Assembly (NCBI RefSeq): GCF_030272615.1
Contig: NC_081408.1
Location: forward strand, 764,976,173-765,040,172
DNA: 64,000 nucleotides
Source of the DNA: Cryptomeria japonica
Lineage: Eukaryota > Streptophyta > Pinopsida > Cupressales > Cupressaceae
Reading direction: 5' to 3'
The notes under the pieces were generated by a model. It was given only the letters and a program-made list of their open reading frames with translations, ran no database searches and had not been told where the DNA came from. The position numbers and the translations under genes were made by a program. Below are positions 33,454-45,418 of this stretch, in pieces. Numbering within the stretch: position 1 is the first letter of the stretch; each line of letters opens with the position of its first letter.

Positions 33454-33956
33454 TGCAGATTTTAGATAAATACTAACAAAAGATCCTTAGGGTTTGAAGA
33501 CTTTCAAATGGCAGATGCTTTCTACTTAGCAAATAATAACAACTTGATATGATCAGTAAACTATCTTGATAATGCATTGTGATTGATGTAAATACCTTTG
33601 AATTTGCTCAGGAGGTGGTTTGATCACCTTTAATTCACTTTGCTTTGCTTTCTTGAAAACTTGGTGAATGAAAAATGATCGCGCAATAGCTTTAAATACA
33701 CAATATACCTTATCGGGCTTCATGTAGTTAGGTCAAAAGACATTAAATGCACTTGGTACCACTTCCTTTCTATGTTTTTAATGAGTAGCCAGTCTTCCTG
33801 TATTCACCGACTAGACAAGCTTCCAAAAGACTTGATAAAATTTCAAATTTTCTAATGCATCTTTAACTATGCAGATTTTGAATTAAGTGCATGATAAAAT
33901 AGGAACTGTTAAGATTTGACTTTTGAGAGAATGCAGTCCCTTCATACCTTTACCGA
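33454..33956 (-). other. Element V gap between gag and ORF2
   Basis: About 500 bases with stops in all frames and no RT, integrase or protease motif. In full elements pol would sit here. No obvious deletion scar is visible. Confidence 0.55.
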
Positions 33957-35309
33957 TTAATTTGGAATAGATGCACCTAACTCAGTAGGTAAGGTGCTTT
34001 CTTCATTTGACACAATTTCCTTCTTTTTCCAAATCATCTTTAATTTGCCTTTTATTTCTTCAATATCTCCTCTAGATTGATCTCTGCAATCTCTAGCCAA
34101 GTGTCCAATTTTGTGACAATGAAAACAAGCCATACTAGGATTTCTCCATGATCTTCGGTTGTTCATTCCAAACCTTATAAAGCAGTTGGCACTTATATGT
34201 CCATATCTTCCACAACATTCACACCATAACCTTGTATTGTAATCCCATGGTACTACAGAATACTATTGGTAAGGGTTTGTGTGAGTTTGGTAGCTTCTAG
34301 CATTTGCTCGGTGTGCAGACCACATATAGTTCTTTTTCTTAAGCCAACACTTCTTGGTACTGTGTCCATATCTATTGCAATTTTTACAAAACCCTTTGAA
34401 TTTTGCCTTCTGATAGTTGTTAACAGTCTTTGTTCTACATTGATTAGATGTGTGACCATATTTATTGCAATTGTAACAATAACCTTTAGACTTAGTGACA
34501 TTTGGTTGCTTACCTTTTCTGATTTGGCACAAGTTAGCAGTATGACCTTGATTTCCACAGTAGTTTCAAATAGGCTTCTTTCCTTTGATATTTTTCTTAT
34601 TTCCAGCTTGCTTTGATGATTCTCCTCTCTTGGTTGTATGAATTCCCTTCTCGGTAGAGTCTTTTGCTTTGTAACCGAGTCCTGCATCTTTGTTGGGTCT
34701 TCTTGTATTCAGTTGCTCATCCAACATCTTTGATGCTTCATAACTCCTTTTTAGTGTTTCCTTGGATTTCTTTTCTGTTTCAAGTTCATCGGTCAACCTT
34801 GATACTTCAAGTTTCAATGCTTGATTCTCATCATCCTTCAGATTTGCTTCATGATGTGCATAACCTAATTGATCTGACAGATTACTTTGTATCCCAATCA
34901 ACCTTGTGATTTCATCATTCTTTTCAGATACTAAACCTTCAAGTTGTTGCTTTTCTCTTTCTAGATCTCTTACTTTATCTTCAGTTGTCCTCAATGCATC
35001 AAGATTCTTAGTCATCTGTATGCTAAAATGTTTGTGTCCTCTTTTCATTGCTTTTAGCTGATTAGTCAGTGCTTTGTTCTTTTCTTTCAGTTGTCCAATC
35101 ATCTCTTCAGTTTCTTCAGATATATTGTTCTCAGATGATGTTTCAATTTGTTCCACTAGCTCTTGAGAGTCCTGCAAATCATCAGATAATCTTCTTCTCA
35201 CTTTCAATGATTTTTGCATTTGTCTTTGCATGTTTGCAATCACTTGATTAGCATGATCAAACTCTTCTTGTAGATACACAATTCTCCGAGATTGTTTGTA
35301 GCCTTCCAT
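33957..35309 (-). pseudogene. gag: Element V Gag: coiled coil plus five CCHC knuckles
   Basis: ATG at 35309 (MEGYKQSRRIVYLQEEF) follows the primer site by about 50 bases. Upstream codons in the same frame lie in the LTR. Residues 1-220 are almost entirely heptad-like and charged, a long coiled coil. Five zinc knuckles of form C-X2-C-X4-H-X4-C follow. Knuckles two to five are CYNCNKYGHTSNQC, CKNCNRYGHSTKKC, CECCGRYGHISANC and CFHCHKIGHLARDC. The first has its initial Cys codon replaced by TGA (34566-34568). A TAG near 34260 separates knuckles three and four. There is no evidence of a protease after it. Confidence 0.8.
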
Positions 35310-35357
35310 TGATAAGATCTTTCTCTTTAGGTTGTTAAACCCTTTTCCAAGACTAAA

Positions 35358-35369
35358 GCTCCGATACCA
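35358..35369 (-). other. Element V primer binding site
   Basis: The minus strand reads TGGTATCGGAGC two bases inside the 5' LTR. This is the initiator-Met type site common in Ty1/copia. Confidence 0.85.
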
Positions 35370-35371
35370 AT

Positions 35372-36542
35372 TGTTAGGCCCAATATGGAAAGCTAATGTA
35401 CTGAGAGGGGAGGGGTGAATCAGTACTCCAAAACCTTTTAACAACAATACGGCAACATAACATAAAGCTAAAACAAATAAATAACAATCATACATGATTC
35501 ACTCCATAACTCATATATTTTGGTTACACAGAAACTCTTGGTTAGAGAGAAAAACTGTGGTGGGGATGGCACCCACAACTTCACTACTACAATAATAAAG
35601 AGTGCTCGATTAGAGCTACATGTTCAGCTATTTCTGATAGCTTACCCTATCAGGAGTATTAAGATCTTTAGATCTACCTTGCTAAAAGATTTTACAACAA
35701 TTATTCTAAAATGCTGCACTTGGTTAAAGGCTTTACAATTTATAGACTTTGTTAGAGTCTTTTACCATGTTAAAGGTTTCTCTTACAACTTCAAAATATT
35801 ACAATAAATCATTACAAATATATCTGCAACTTTACATCTGAAATGTTATAGCAAATTCTATGTGCTCAAAGTGAGATTGTCTTGCTTATAGCATACCTCG
35901 GTAACCCATAGAATAACTCGGTAAACCCTTCCGTTTACTCTGTTCTTTGAGTGTTCTCTGAAATCCTTCTCAGTGACCTCTGTGTCTCTGTAACAATCAT
36001 AACACTTAGTGCTTTCTTATGTATCACACATGTCTTTCTTCATATACCTCTATATATCTCTCTTTGTCACTATATTGTTATCTGGTCTCAATCCATGCTA
36101 TATAAATAGATCTCTTATGTCGGTGATCTGATTTATTGCTTCGATCTTACAAACATGATTTATCGAATAAATAACCATACAAAATATTTCATTGGTTAGA
36201 TGACCTTAAAATCATACACAATCCTTAAGTGCAATTTCCAATGTGATAACGATTCTTTGTTCCTCGATTTTATAACACGTTTCCAGATGTGTGTCTAGGT
36301 TCAATGAATCTGGTAAAATGTTTCACTCAGTGTATATCAACTCAGTGTATCATTATTGCTGCTCGGTAGACATGGAATGTTACTTGGTAGACAGCTCGGT
36401 GTATACTGGGCTCTGTGAATACTTTCTTCTTTAACCAACTGTTCTGTGCATACCGACTAAATGTTTCGGTAGAGGTAACCGACTAGAGTATATAGAATGA
36501 CTTTGGATATAAAACTAATGGCAATTATAATAAATAGTAACA
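35372..36542 (-). repeat. Element V 5' LTR
   Basis: The left end is TGTTAGGCCC and the right end AGTAACA, so the LTR has TG and CA ends on either strand. It differs from the other LTR by a 27-base gap and scattered substitutions of a few percent by eye. Confidence 0.9.
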
Positions 36543-36547
36543 CCTCC

Positions 36548-36706
36548 TCCCTGCGAAAAACATGAAACCCTAACCCGATTGGGTAAGGGTATTTTGAAGT
36601 GATAAAAGAAATAAAAAAAAAGATGTTAGTATTCTTGTTTATAACATCAAAAATTTTAGGGTTCGTGGTTATTTTAAAAGTTAAGAACTTAAAAACCCTA
36701 TATCCT

Positions 36707-36749
<43 letters not shown>

Positions 36750-37382
36750 TATATATATATGAACGTATACTCTACCTTTAGATTAATCATTTTTCGCTCA
36801 TATATTATATATTTATATAAACATTTAAATATGATGTTTTAAATTTTAAATTATTTTGGAGTTTAATCTTTTGGTAAATTATAATGACCTTGTAAGTTAT
36901 TTTGGCCATAGGGGATTTTTTTTTTTGTTCACCTAAATTTAGGTTTGATGAGAATAAACTTTATAGGGCAAATTTTATTATGGATTTATTTAGCCCTTTA
37001 GTCAAATTTTAGACACATTATAATTATTGTTAAAATAATTCACGGAATTTAAAAAACCAATTGCTAGAGTTAATTTAATTAATCCCTACAATAATTAAAA
37101 AGATTAATTGAGAGTAATAATATTTCTTGTCAATTAATTTAGGGGTTTTTGCTTAAATGAATTTATTATTTATTAATTGATGAGATAATAATAAATTCTT
37201 TGGAGAGTTAATTTTCCACATGTAATTTAGATTATCCCACTTACTTAATATAGTTGTTTAAATTAACTTTAGTTGAAGAAGAATTCAAACGTAGTTAAGA
37301 CAAGACTTGATACTACGTTATTTTAATAAACTTAGCTTCATTAGGTTATGTTTTAAAAAAAATATATTATTTTCATTCGTGC
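36548..37382 (+). repeat. CHR2 3' LTR, right part, truncated
   Basis: It resumes sub-unit U3 after element V (CTGCGAAAAACATGAAACCC), then matches 19416-20250 of the 5' LTR. It stops at CATTCGTGCC, about 20 bases short of the expected LTR end, and joins TAT2 antisense-gene sequence. No duplication flanks the join. Confidence 0.85.
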
Positions 37383-37383
37383 C

Positions 37384-38610
37384 CCACCTAGGGAAGTTAG
37401 AGTGGTGGCAGTGGGCACTGGATGATCTGGATGTAGTGATCTGGAGACCATATATTGAGTGTGAGCCCTAGGAGGATGATCCGGAGGTGTTGCCATATGT
37501 ATTCATGACCCGATTCCTCATTGGGAGGACAGCCCACCATGTGGAGAGACAGTTGCCTGGCAGAGTGTTGAGACAGTTTGGATGACAGCAGGGATTGCCT
37601 AGGGGATCGGGAGAGTATGCTAGAGTGGTCCGAGAGAGGTACGCATGGGGGCCAGTACTACCTTATGATCAGGAATTGGCAGATTTTTCAGATGCTACAG
37701 GTGAGGCCATGGGATATACGGCTGAGGATGGTAGATGTAGGGGTGTTGGAGGAGTATACACAGTATATGGCGACTCATCTGATTCCTCGAATATCAGATC
37801 CGGCAGAGTTGATTCTTGATTTTGAGGAGGAAAGGGGATGGTGGTGATGGAGGAGGAGGAGGGGGGATGGTGGAGGTGGCATTGGTGGTTGGGTTCAGTG
37901 GAGAGGGACAGGTGGTTTGCCATTGCGGATAACATAGGGACTGTTGATGTAGGGAGGAGTTAGATTGGGTGGGAGAGGGATGGGGGAGAGGGAGGTACCA
38001 ATAGATAGAGGGCAGGGAGCCACTGGACAGGGAGCTATAGGTGAGGCACCTATGGATATAGGGGAGAGAGCCATTGGAGATCTTCGGGATCATATGATAT
38101 TACATTTGCAGACTCGACTTACAGTAGCTGAGACACGGGTGGAGGATTTGGAGGTGGAGGTTGCAGCTGGAGATGTGCAGCTATTTGCATGAGAGTCAAA
38201 GTTGACTGTAGTGCTGCAAGAGAGGGATGATGTGGTGGAGAGATTAGCGGAGCTGCAAGAGAGAGTCTTGGTTGGAGTAGGAGCACAGGGTCCTACTAGG
38301 GAGGTGATGAGGGAGATTCGGCAAGCACAGGCTGAGATAGAGTATTGGCGGGGATTATATGAGCAGGTGGTGCCAGCTAGTCAGTGAGCACTGAGCTATT
38401 CACAGATGCGGCAGGCTAGATCAGAGCAGTCTCAGAGGATGCAGAGCAGTGGGGGTGTGATGGGTCCTCTATGGAGAGATAGGTCAGGTGGTGCAGGAGC
38501 TAGTGGGGGTTTGATGGGTCCTCCACAGAGAGATAGATCGGATGGTACAGGGACTAGTGGGGGAGTAGGTAGTGATGATGATGTAGCATCTGGTCAGAGT
38601 GGCATCTGAG
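37384..38610 (+). pseudogene. TAT2 antisense PMD protein, C-terminal two thirds
   Basis: It begins mid-domain (GKLEWWQWALDDLDVVIWRP) at the junction with the CHR2 LTR. PMD-type text continues through RFLIGRTAHHVERQLPGRVL and YDQELADF and, after a frameshift, through EEYTQYMATHLIPRISDPAEL. A coiled-coil part follows (LQTRLTVAETRVEDLEVEVA; LQERDDVVERLAELQERV), then a Gly and Ser-rich tail with repeated GGVMGP and RDRS text ending at about 38609. TAT1 and TAT3 copies have the same order. The role is unknown. It is antisense to the element's gag-pol. Confidence 0.78.
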
Positions 38611-41170
38611 AGAGCATTTTGTATGCATGTATTTATATTATCATTTTGGACTGTATCTTGGATGGCTCTTGGTAGCTAATTGTTTGGACTTCATTGTACT
38701 CTGATACATGTATATTTTTGGCGATATGATATGATATATGAGGAGATCCTATTTTTGTGAGGATATGCATTTTGATGACATGTTATGGATGTTTATGCTT
38801 GATGGTGATTTCATGATTTATGCTTAGATGGATATTTATTTTGTGCTATATGTATGTGTTTATGATATGATTCCTAGATGCATGTTTTAAGGTGATTTAT
38901 GCTAACATGTGGATGCATGTTGATATATGTGTGTATTGATGTCATTGGGATAGAATGCCTAATGTATGTAATGCTATGATGGTTATGTATGCATAATAAA
39001 TGTTGATTTATGATGGTATAGATAGTATTTTGTATCAATACAATGATGAGATAAGGATATGTAATGATGTTAATGTAATGCTTTTGAATGATTGATTTTA
39101 TTTATGAATATGCATCTAGATGGTTTTAAAAATGAATGTGTATGTGGATAGACAAATGTAAAGTATAAATGTTTAAATGATGATTTCTAAATGTATGCAT
39201 ATGTATAATGTATGAACCAATGGTTTGAGACAAATGGTTTTATGATTCTAAATGTCAAAATATGATGAAGTAAAATGATAATGTGATTATAATGCAACTC
39301 ATGTTTAATGAATAACTGCACCTTAATGCAATTAAGAGGGATAATGAATGCAATCTAATGAATCCTAAGTGAGATAAAATGAGTATAAGAATATACTAAA
39401 ATGGATGAATAAATGCACTTTAACTAATGAAGAGATAAATGAATGTATGCAACTATGGAAACCTAAACAAATGTATGATACACAAGTGTTAAAATGATAA
39501 TAAATGATGATCACTAACTAATGTTAAATGAATGTATAGTAATGAGTAATCATGGTAGGAAATTCAAATAAGGACAATTATTTATGTAAGTTAATCTAAT
39601 ATGTCATGAGGGTAATAATGAAAGAATATAATGATACTAATGCGAGTAAAATGAGAATGAACAATATGGGGTAAGTGCAACTAAATGATATTAAATGCAT
39701 GCTAATGAATGGCAAATAGAGTAATGCAAATGCAACTAAAATGTAATGAAATGATGATGGGATGATGATAGATGAATGCAAGGTTGTTTTAGACTTTGCA
39801 TGATGCACTTGATGATGTATCAGAGTACTCTGTCGTGATTGTATTTAAGACCAGCTCACTTTTCACATAACTGCTCATATTTCACTTTGTGCATACTTGC
39901 ATGAAAAACCATGTATATGAATAATGAATGAGTAAATGGATGGATGGTATGCAATGGAATGCAATATAAACAAATGAGATGAAATGATGATCCATAGTGC
40001 TTTATTTTTCATCATTGAGCTTTAAAATGTTGTAAGAAAATACAAGCAACTTGACATAATGATTCAAGATGACCTGAGTATTCCGTACATGGATTTTTAT
40101 ATAGCAAGTTAATACAAACAACTTGATATTATGGGTCAAATTGACTTGAGTATTGCTTGCGGAATAGACAAGGATCATCTCCCTTCATGCATGAATTGGA
40201 TCATCCTCCTTGATCTTGGGTTGATCATATCCTGAGACAAGTTCATACCGTAATAAAAGATAAAAATGTTTATCCAGTTTGGATGAGGTAGGAGGAACCA
40301 AAGAAAGAGCATTGTACATGTAAGCAAACAACTTATATAAAGAATAAATAATATGGATCCTTGGTAATGGTTCATGCTCATATGGTCGAGGTATACGCTG
40401 TAGTTAGCAAGCTATAGTGATATATGACTATATTCTGCCTATGATCACGTAGCTTAGTGAGCTTCCCATGTAGACACCATTAGGACATGCCCCAGTACTT
40501 CATCAGAATAATGTGCAGAAGATACACAAACAATGTTGTAGGAACCTTATATGAATAAATAAACCACAAATCAACCAATTATTTGATAGCTTAAACATAA
40601 TTTTCTTGTCAAATAAAATGTTATTTTGTCTTTGTTTTGGTAAAGAAGGATGCATACTTGTTGAAGACAGTTTGAGCGTTGATGTTGATTATTTGGTTAA
40701 ATGTGATAAGTGGTCGTCGTTGGAGTATTTCACAGTGTTTGTTTGGTATCTTCTTTGAAAAACGTATGTACAAGGTGTTGTCATGTTTTTGATTGATTTT
40801 TGATGTTTTCTGATGTTTTTGGATTTTCTGATTGTTTTGAATGTTTTTGGATTTTGTGAGACAAATTTCCAATGTTTTTGGTATTTTGGTGAAATATTTT
40901 TTTGAATGTTTTTGGATTTTGTGAGACACTATTGAAATGAAGAATGTTGTAAATCTCAAAACAATGTAGTATCCACTTCCATCAAACTTGATTAAGGGCA
41001 TTGCCCCCAGTTTCTAGACATGACTATGAAAAAGCAGGATACAAGACGCATGAAGTACTTTCTTGATTGTAGATCAATAACAAGCCATGGTTTGGACAGA
41101 TGGATGAGTGGATGTAATGAAGGTGATCACAACAAGCCTAAGAGACAATGGAGCCATAGCCTTTATGAGT
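38611..41170. other. TAT2 3' non-coding region, ATG-rich
   Basis: No domain was found. From about 38700 to 39800 the plus strand is extraordinarily rich in ATG and ATGA words without keeping an open frame. The second half (39980-40660) is very similar to TAT3 60050-60760. The minus frame at 40621-41001 is low-complexity. Confidence 0.6.
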
Positions 41171-41235
41171 GGCACCTATTTGCCAAGTTTTTACCCTCGT
41201 ACCTTCCTAAGGTGCCACCGAAGTGGTTGTTCACC
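41171..41235 (-). other. TAT2 hairpins equivalent to TAT1 H2 and H3
   Basis: On the minus strand 41235-41211 reads GGTG, bulge AACAA, CCAC, loop TTCG, GTGG, CACC. 41195-41171 has GGTA and TGCC outer arms around a CTTG/TAGG inner stem. They lie after integrase and before the ATG-rich tract, as in TAT1. Confidence 0.6.
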
Positions 41236-41353
41236 GTTTTGGATGTATGATTTTTCTTTACTATTTTGATGTTTTTGTATTTTCTTTAGGTCATTTATCT
41301 GAATGTTTTTGGTGTTTTGCTGGTATGTATGGGAGCCTGATGCTCTGTATAGC

Positions 41354-42470
41354 TTATGTATAAAACCATTTAAGGTGCATGCTGTTGATAGGATCTGCTA
41401 GTGGTTCTCCTTCTGAAGTAGCCAACTGATATGCCCTAGACCCAAATATAGCAGTGATAACATATGGACCCAGCCAATTTGATTCAAACTTTCCCTGATG
41501 TTCTTTGTTTGGTTGGTTATGAGGATTCTCTTTTAGAAAAAGATCACCTACCTCGAATATGCGAGGTCTAACTCGATGATTATAGCTTTTGCTCATGCAC
41601 TGCTAATAGGCTTTGAGGTGATTGTATGCAGCTTGTCGTTTCTCATCAAGTAGTTCTAAGTCCTGAAGATGTGATACTCTATATACTTCATCATCAATGA
41701 GATTATACAATGAAACCCGTAGAGATGGTATCTCGACCTCAATAGGAAGGATAGCTTCTGCACCATAGACCAGTGAGTAGGGAATTGCGCCTGTAGGGGT
41801 TCAAATACTAGTTCCATACGCCCATAGTGCTAGATTCAATTGAACGTGTCAATCACGACCAGCATCATTGACTGTCTTCTTGAGGATTCTCAATATGTTT
41901 TTGTTTGATGCTTTGGCTTGACCATTTCCTTATGGGTAATAGGGTGTGGAAAAGCGGTGTTGGATGTGAAACTTCTCACAGAGCTCACGAACATCTTGAT
42001 TCTTGAATGGAATACCATTATCTATGATGATGGACATGGGTACACCATATCGATAGATGATGTAATTAAGGATGAATGAGATGATCTGCTTGCCGGTGAC
42101 TTGGGTAAGTGGAACAGCTTCGATCCACTTTGTGAAGTATTCGGTGGTGGTAATGATGAACTTATGATCGTTAGATGAAGATGGATGGATTTTACCCACA
42201 AGGTCAAGACCCCATTGATAAAAAGGCCATGGTGTTGTGATTGGTTGTAGTTCCTATGCTGGTGCATGTATCAAGTCTCCATGAACTTGGCATTTTTTGC
42301 ACTTTCTAACAAAGTAGTAGGAGTCTTTTTCCATGGATGGCCAATAGTATCCAGTCCGCATGATTTTCTTGGCTAGTGATAAACCGCTTGCATGAGTTCC
42401 ACAAATTCCTTCATTTACCTCTTCCAAGGCCTTTGTTATCTCATCCTATTCCAAACATCAAAGGAGAGTA
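41354..42470 (-). pseudogene. TAT2 integrase
   Basis: The zinc finger lies near 42410-42280 and contains the KKCQVHGDLIH-like end. The core has GKIHPSSSNDHKFIITTTEY and MSIIIDNGIPF, and ends RFSTPYYP before a TAA at about 41927 where TAT3 has Gln. The rest (SYNHRVRPRIFEVGDLFLKE, GPYVITAIFGSRAYQLA, ending HLKWFYT) is open from 41596 to the stop at 41354. There is no chromodomain. Confidence 0.85.
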
Positions 42471-43740
42471 CCATCAAGACTGCATCGGTATAGGGTTTCA
42501 GCAATAATGGTATATCGAGCGGTTTGGCAAATGAAGGTTTTACGTTGGTTATTCGATTGGTTAGGAGGAAGTGTGTGATCATGGAGATAGGTGTAGAACT
42601 CACCAAACCATGGGGATTCAGAACCGATAAGGCAACATATCATCTCAGATTCAGGGATATCATATGCGGGAATCCAAAGCTATTCGACCAAGAACTCATA
42701 GCGTGTTGAATTTTTTGGAAGATCTAGGAGAGAGGCAATAGTAGCCATAGCACCAGCCATTCGATTCTGATCTCTAAGTATTTTTTCAAAGGTGATAGTA
42801 GTAAATGATTCCTTTAGCCTATCCACCATTTGTTTGTACGGCATGAGTTTGTCATCCTTGGTCTGATATTCATCAATTGCTTGTCGAATGACCAATTGGG
42901 AGTCTCCATATACTTGCAGTTCTTGTAACTTCCATTGTATGGCTAGGCTGAGTCCTGTGATCAAGGCCTCATATTCAGCTATGTTGTTTGTGCATGGAAA
43001 TGCGAGCCTGTAAGACTTTGGGATACTGTCACCTTGAGGTGTGATAAATAGAATGCCTACCCTTGAGCCATGCCTAGTGTATGAACCATCAAAGTATAGT
43101 TTCCATGGTTGTGTGGCTGTGAGCATGAATATCTCTTCATCTGGAAAATTGGAAATAAGAGGATGATTGCCTATGAGTGGTGTATCGGCCAACTGATCTG
43201 CAATAACTTGTCCTTTAATAGCATTACGGTCCACATACTTGATATCAAATTCACTGAGAATCATCACCCATTTGGCCAAATGACCAGTGAATGCAGCTTT
43301 ACTGAGTAAGTACTTGAGTGGATCGATCTTCGCAATGAGCTGTACTTTGTGTGTTAACAAATAGTGCCTCAATTTAGTGGCTGCCAAGATTACTGTTAGG
43401 CAAGCTCGCTCAATAGGGATGTAATTGATTTCATAGACAACTAGTGTACAAGAGATGTAGTAAATGGCACACTCTTTCCCTTCTATATTGTGTTGTGCCA
43501 ATAGTACACCCAATGATGTATTTGTTGCTGATATATAGAGCAAAAGAGGCCTACTTGGATCTGGTGGAATCAGCAATGGTGTATTCATGAGATAGTATTT
43601 AAGCATCTGAAATGCTTGCTGGCATCTAGCATCCCACTGAAAGTGGATGTTTTTGTGTAACAGGTGTGTAAATAGGTGACACTTATCTGCCAGTTGTGCA
43701 ATGAATCTTTGGATGGTTTGAAGTCGCCCTTGTAGTGTCC
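42471..43740 (-). pseudogene. TAT2 RNase H and archaeal-type RNase H
   Basis: A 308-codon open stretch (43606-42680) holds both domains. The first has LLLYISATNTSLGVLLAQ and YEINYIPIERACLTVILAAT, with the first catalytic acid missing as in TAT1. The second has LYFDGSYTRHGSRVGILFIT, AEYEALITGLSLAIQ and VYGDSQLVIRQA, and ends DQNRMAGAMA, where the family has A-D-A: one catalytic Asp is Gly. The segment 42643-42458 leads into integrase. Confidence 0.85.
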
Positions 43741-44500
43741 TTATCTAGCTGATGTTCTTGGGAGGTGGCATGTCCATGATTGCCTTGACCTTTGCTGGAT
43801 CGACCTCAATACCTTTTCTTGAGACAATGTATCCTAGAAGTTTCCCTGAGGTTACTCCAGAGACACATTTCTTTGGGTTGAGTCGAACATGATATTGTTC
43901 TAGTCTATCAAATATTTTCTCTAATATGTCCAGATGACCTTCTCTTGTTAGTGATTTTGCCAATAAGTCATCAACATAATCGTCCATTATGGTATGCATC
44001 ATATCATGGAAGATGGTAGTCATAGCTCTTTGATATGTCACTCCTGCATTCTTTAAACCAAAAGGCATGACATTCTAGCAGTATGTGCCCCATGGGCATG
44101 TAAAGGTTGTCTTATGTGGATCCTCTGGTGCAATTTTTATCTGATTGTATCCTAAAAAACCATCCATGAGTGAAAGCATGGCATGTCCTGCTATTAGGTC
44201 TACTATGATGTCGATATTTGGTAGGGGGAAGTCATCCTTAGGACATTCCTTGTTCAGATCTTTGAACTCAGTACAAATATGGATGCCCCCATTTGGTTTG
44301 CCGATAGGCACAATGTTGGATATCCAATCCACATAATCAATTGGTCGAATGAAACCAACATCCAGGAGTTTCTTAAGTTCTGCTTTGACTAGTACCACAA
44401 TTTGAGGGTGCATCTTGCAAAACTTCTGCTTGACAAGGTTAGCCCCTTCTGCTACTGTGAAGGGATGCATGACTAAATCAGGATCAAGACCAGGCATGTC
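43741..44500 (-). pseudogene. TAT2 reverse transcriptase
   Basis: From 44497: LVKQKFCKMHPQIVVLVKAE, DWISNIVPIGKPNGGIHICT, ECPKDDFPLPNIDIIVDL, LMDGFLGYNQIKIAPEDP and TFTCPWGTYC. Then TAG (44077-44075) and MPFGLKNAGVTYQRAMTTIF with catalytic YVDD near 43980. The stop is at the same codon as in TAT1. The remainder through KLLGYIVSRKGIEVDPAKVK is intact. Confidence 0.87.
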
Positions 44501-45418
44501 TACATATGACTATGTGAAGTTGATCTGACGCTTTTGGAAGAATGCTACAAACTCAAGCTATTCCTCTGGAGTTAAAAGAGATGCCAAATGTATGTGGTGA
44601 GGTTTGTCAAGAGTCCCCATGTTGTATTCTTTTGTGTCCTCGATGAGAATCGTTGATCTTTCTGACTATGTACTAGAGGGAAGGATGTCAAACCTTTCAT
44701 CCTTGGGTGACTCAAAGAGGTTTTCACCATTGGATACGCTCTTTCTTTTTAACTTTTGTGGGATCAAACAGTGCCACAATGTGGTTTTGATTGGAAGATC
44801 CATGTTTTATTTTTATATTTTTGCAACTGAAAGGTTTGGCATCCGCCCCGAAGTATGTTGCGCTATTAAGTTCAATGGCGAATCCACCTTTGTTATCCCC
44901 ACTTGGTATGTTATCCCGTAGTTCCAAAAAGTTAATGATCACCTCATCATTTTGGAAATGGTCAAGACATGGGGGATTAGGTTGATTCCATTCGATGAGT
45001 TCAAGATTGATAATGGCCATTACTGCATCGATTAGGTTAAGTTCATTAGATGAATTAGTGAGGGTTAAGACGTTATGCTGAAGGTCATTGATGGTACTCT
45101 CCCTGTCAGAATTAGGTGTAGGATGCAACGTAGGGTATGTGGAAGATGTTTCCAGCTCAGGAATCCAAGAGGTCTTTATCTGTGCTTCTCCGTAAATAGG
45201 GATGTATTTGCGGGGTGGAGGTAGTGACGTGTTTTCCTCATCTGAAGTGTTAAGCTGTATGGAATTGAATTCCCACTCATGTGAGTCAGTTTCTGAGTCA
45301 CTTTCCAATAGCTGATTGTTGTACCATACTGGGATATCTTTTGAGTTAAATATTGCAGGTGTGATTGGTTGATGTATCTATGTAGATGAAATGATTGGTT
45401 CTACAGGAAGCATTATGG
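44501..45418 (-). pseudogene. TAT2 linker between G-patch and RT
   Basis: The 194-codon frame 45308-44724 is acidic (MESDSETDSHEWEFNSIQLN) and contains VMAIINLELIEWNQPNPPCL and LDHFQNDEVIINFLELRDNI. The matching part in TAT1 is LIDWDHEGPAQFDTFQNDEA. It has no known fold and ends in a stop before RT. Confidence 0.65.

Larger units (their letters stand above)
28524..36542 (-). mobile_element. Element V: pol-less LTR retrotransposon with gag and an unknown ORF2
   Basis: Direct LTRs (28524-29721 and 35372-36542) and perfect CCTCC duplications (28519-28523 and 36543-36547) define it. Read on the minus strand, the order is LTR, Met-type primer site, coiled-coil Gag with five zinc knuckles, about 0.5 kb of non-coding sequence, a long unknown ORF2, purine tracts and LTR. 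No protease, integrase, RT or RNase H motif was found in any frame. The coiled-coil Gag with several knuckles and AAAAGGGGGAG-type tracts resemble the SIRE/Maximus Ty1/copia branch, which carries an env-like ORF after pol. V looks like such an element without pol. Confidence 0.85.
18426..37382 (+). mobile_element. CHR2: decayed Ty3/gypsy element with long LTRs and nested insertions
   Basis: The element begins left of TAT1 (687) and is split by it. The 5' LTR remnant ends at 20270. Primer site, gag, protease, RT, RNase H and integrase follow to 25212, and the 3' LTR starts at 25222. That LTR is interrupted by element V (28524-36542) and stops abruptly at about 37382. The 5' LTR lacks the first 2.8 kb or so present in the 3' LTR. 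The coding part is full of TAG and TGA codons. A degenerate chromodomain-like tail suggests the chromovirus branch. Confidence 0.85.

Noticed and set aside
34566-35495. Gag of element V starting at the upstream ATG at 35495
   Set aside because: The first 62 codons run through the LTR and primer site. The ATG at 35309 after the primer site is the natural start.
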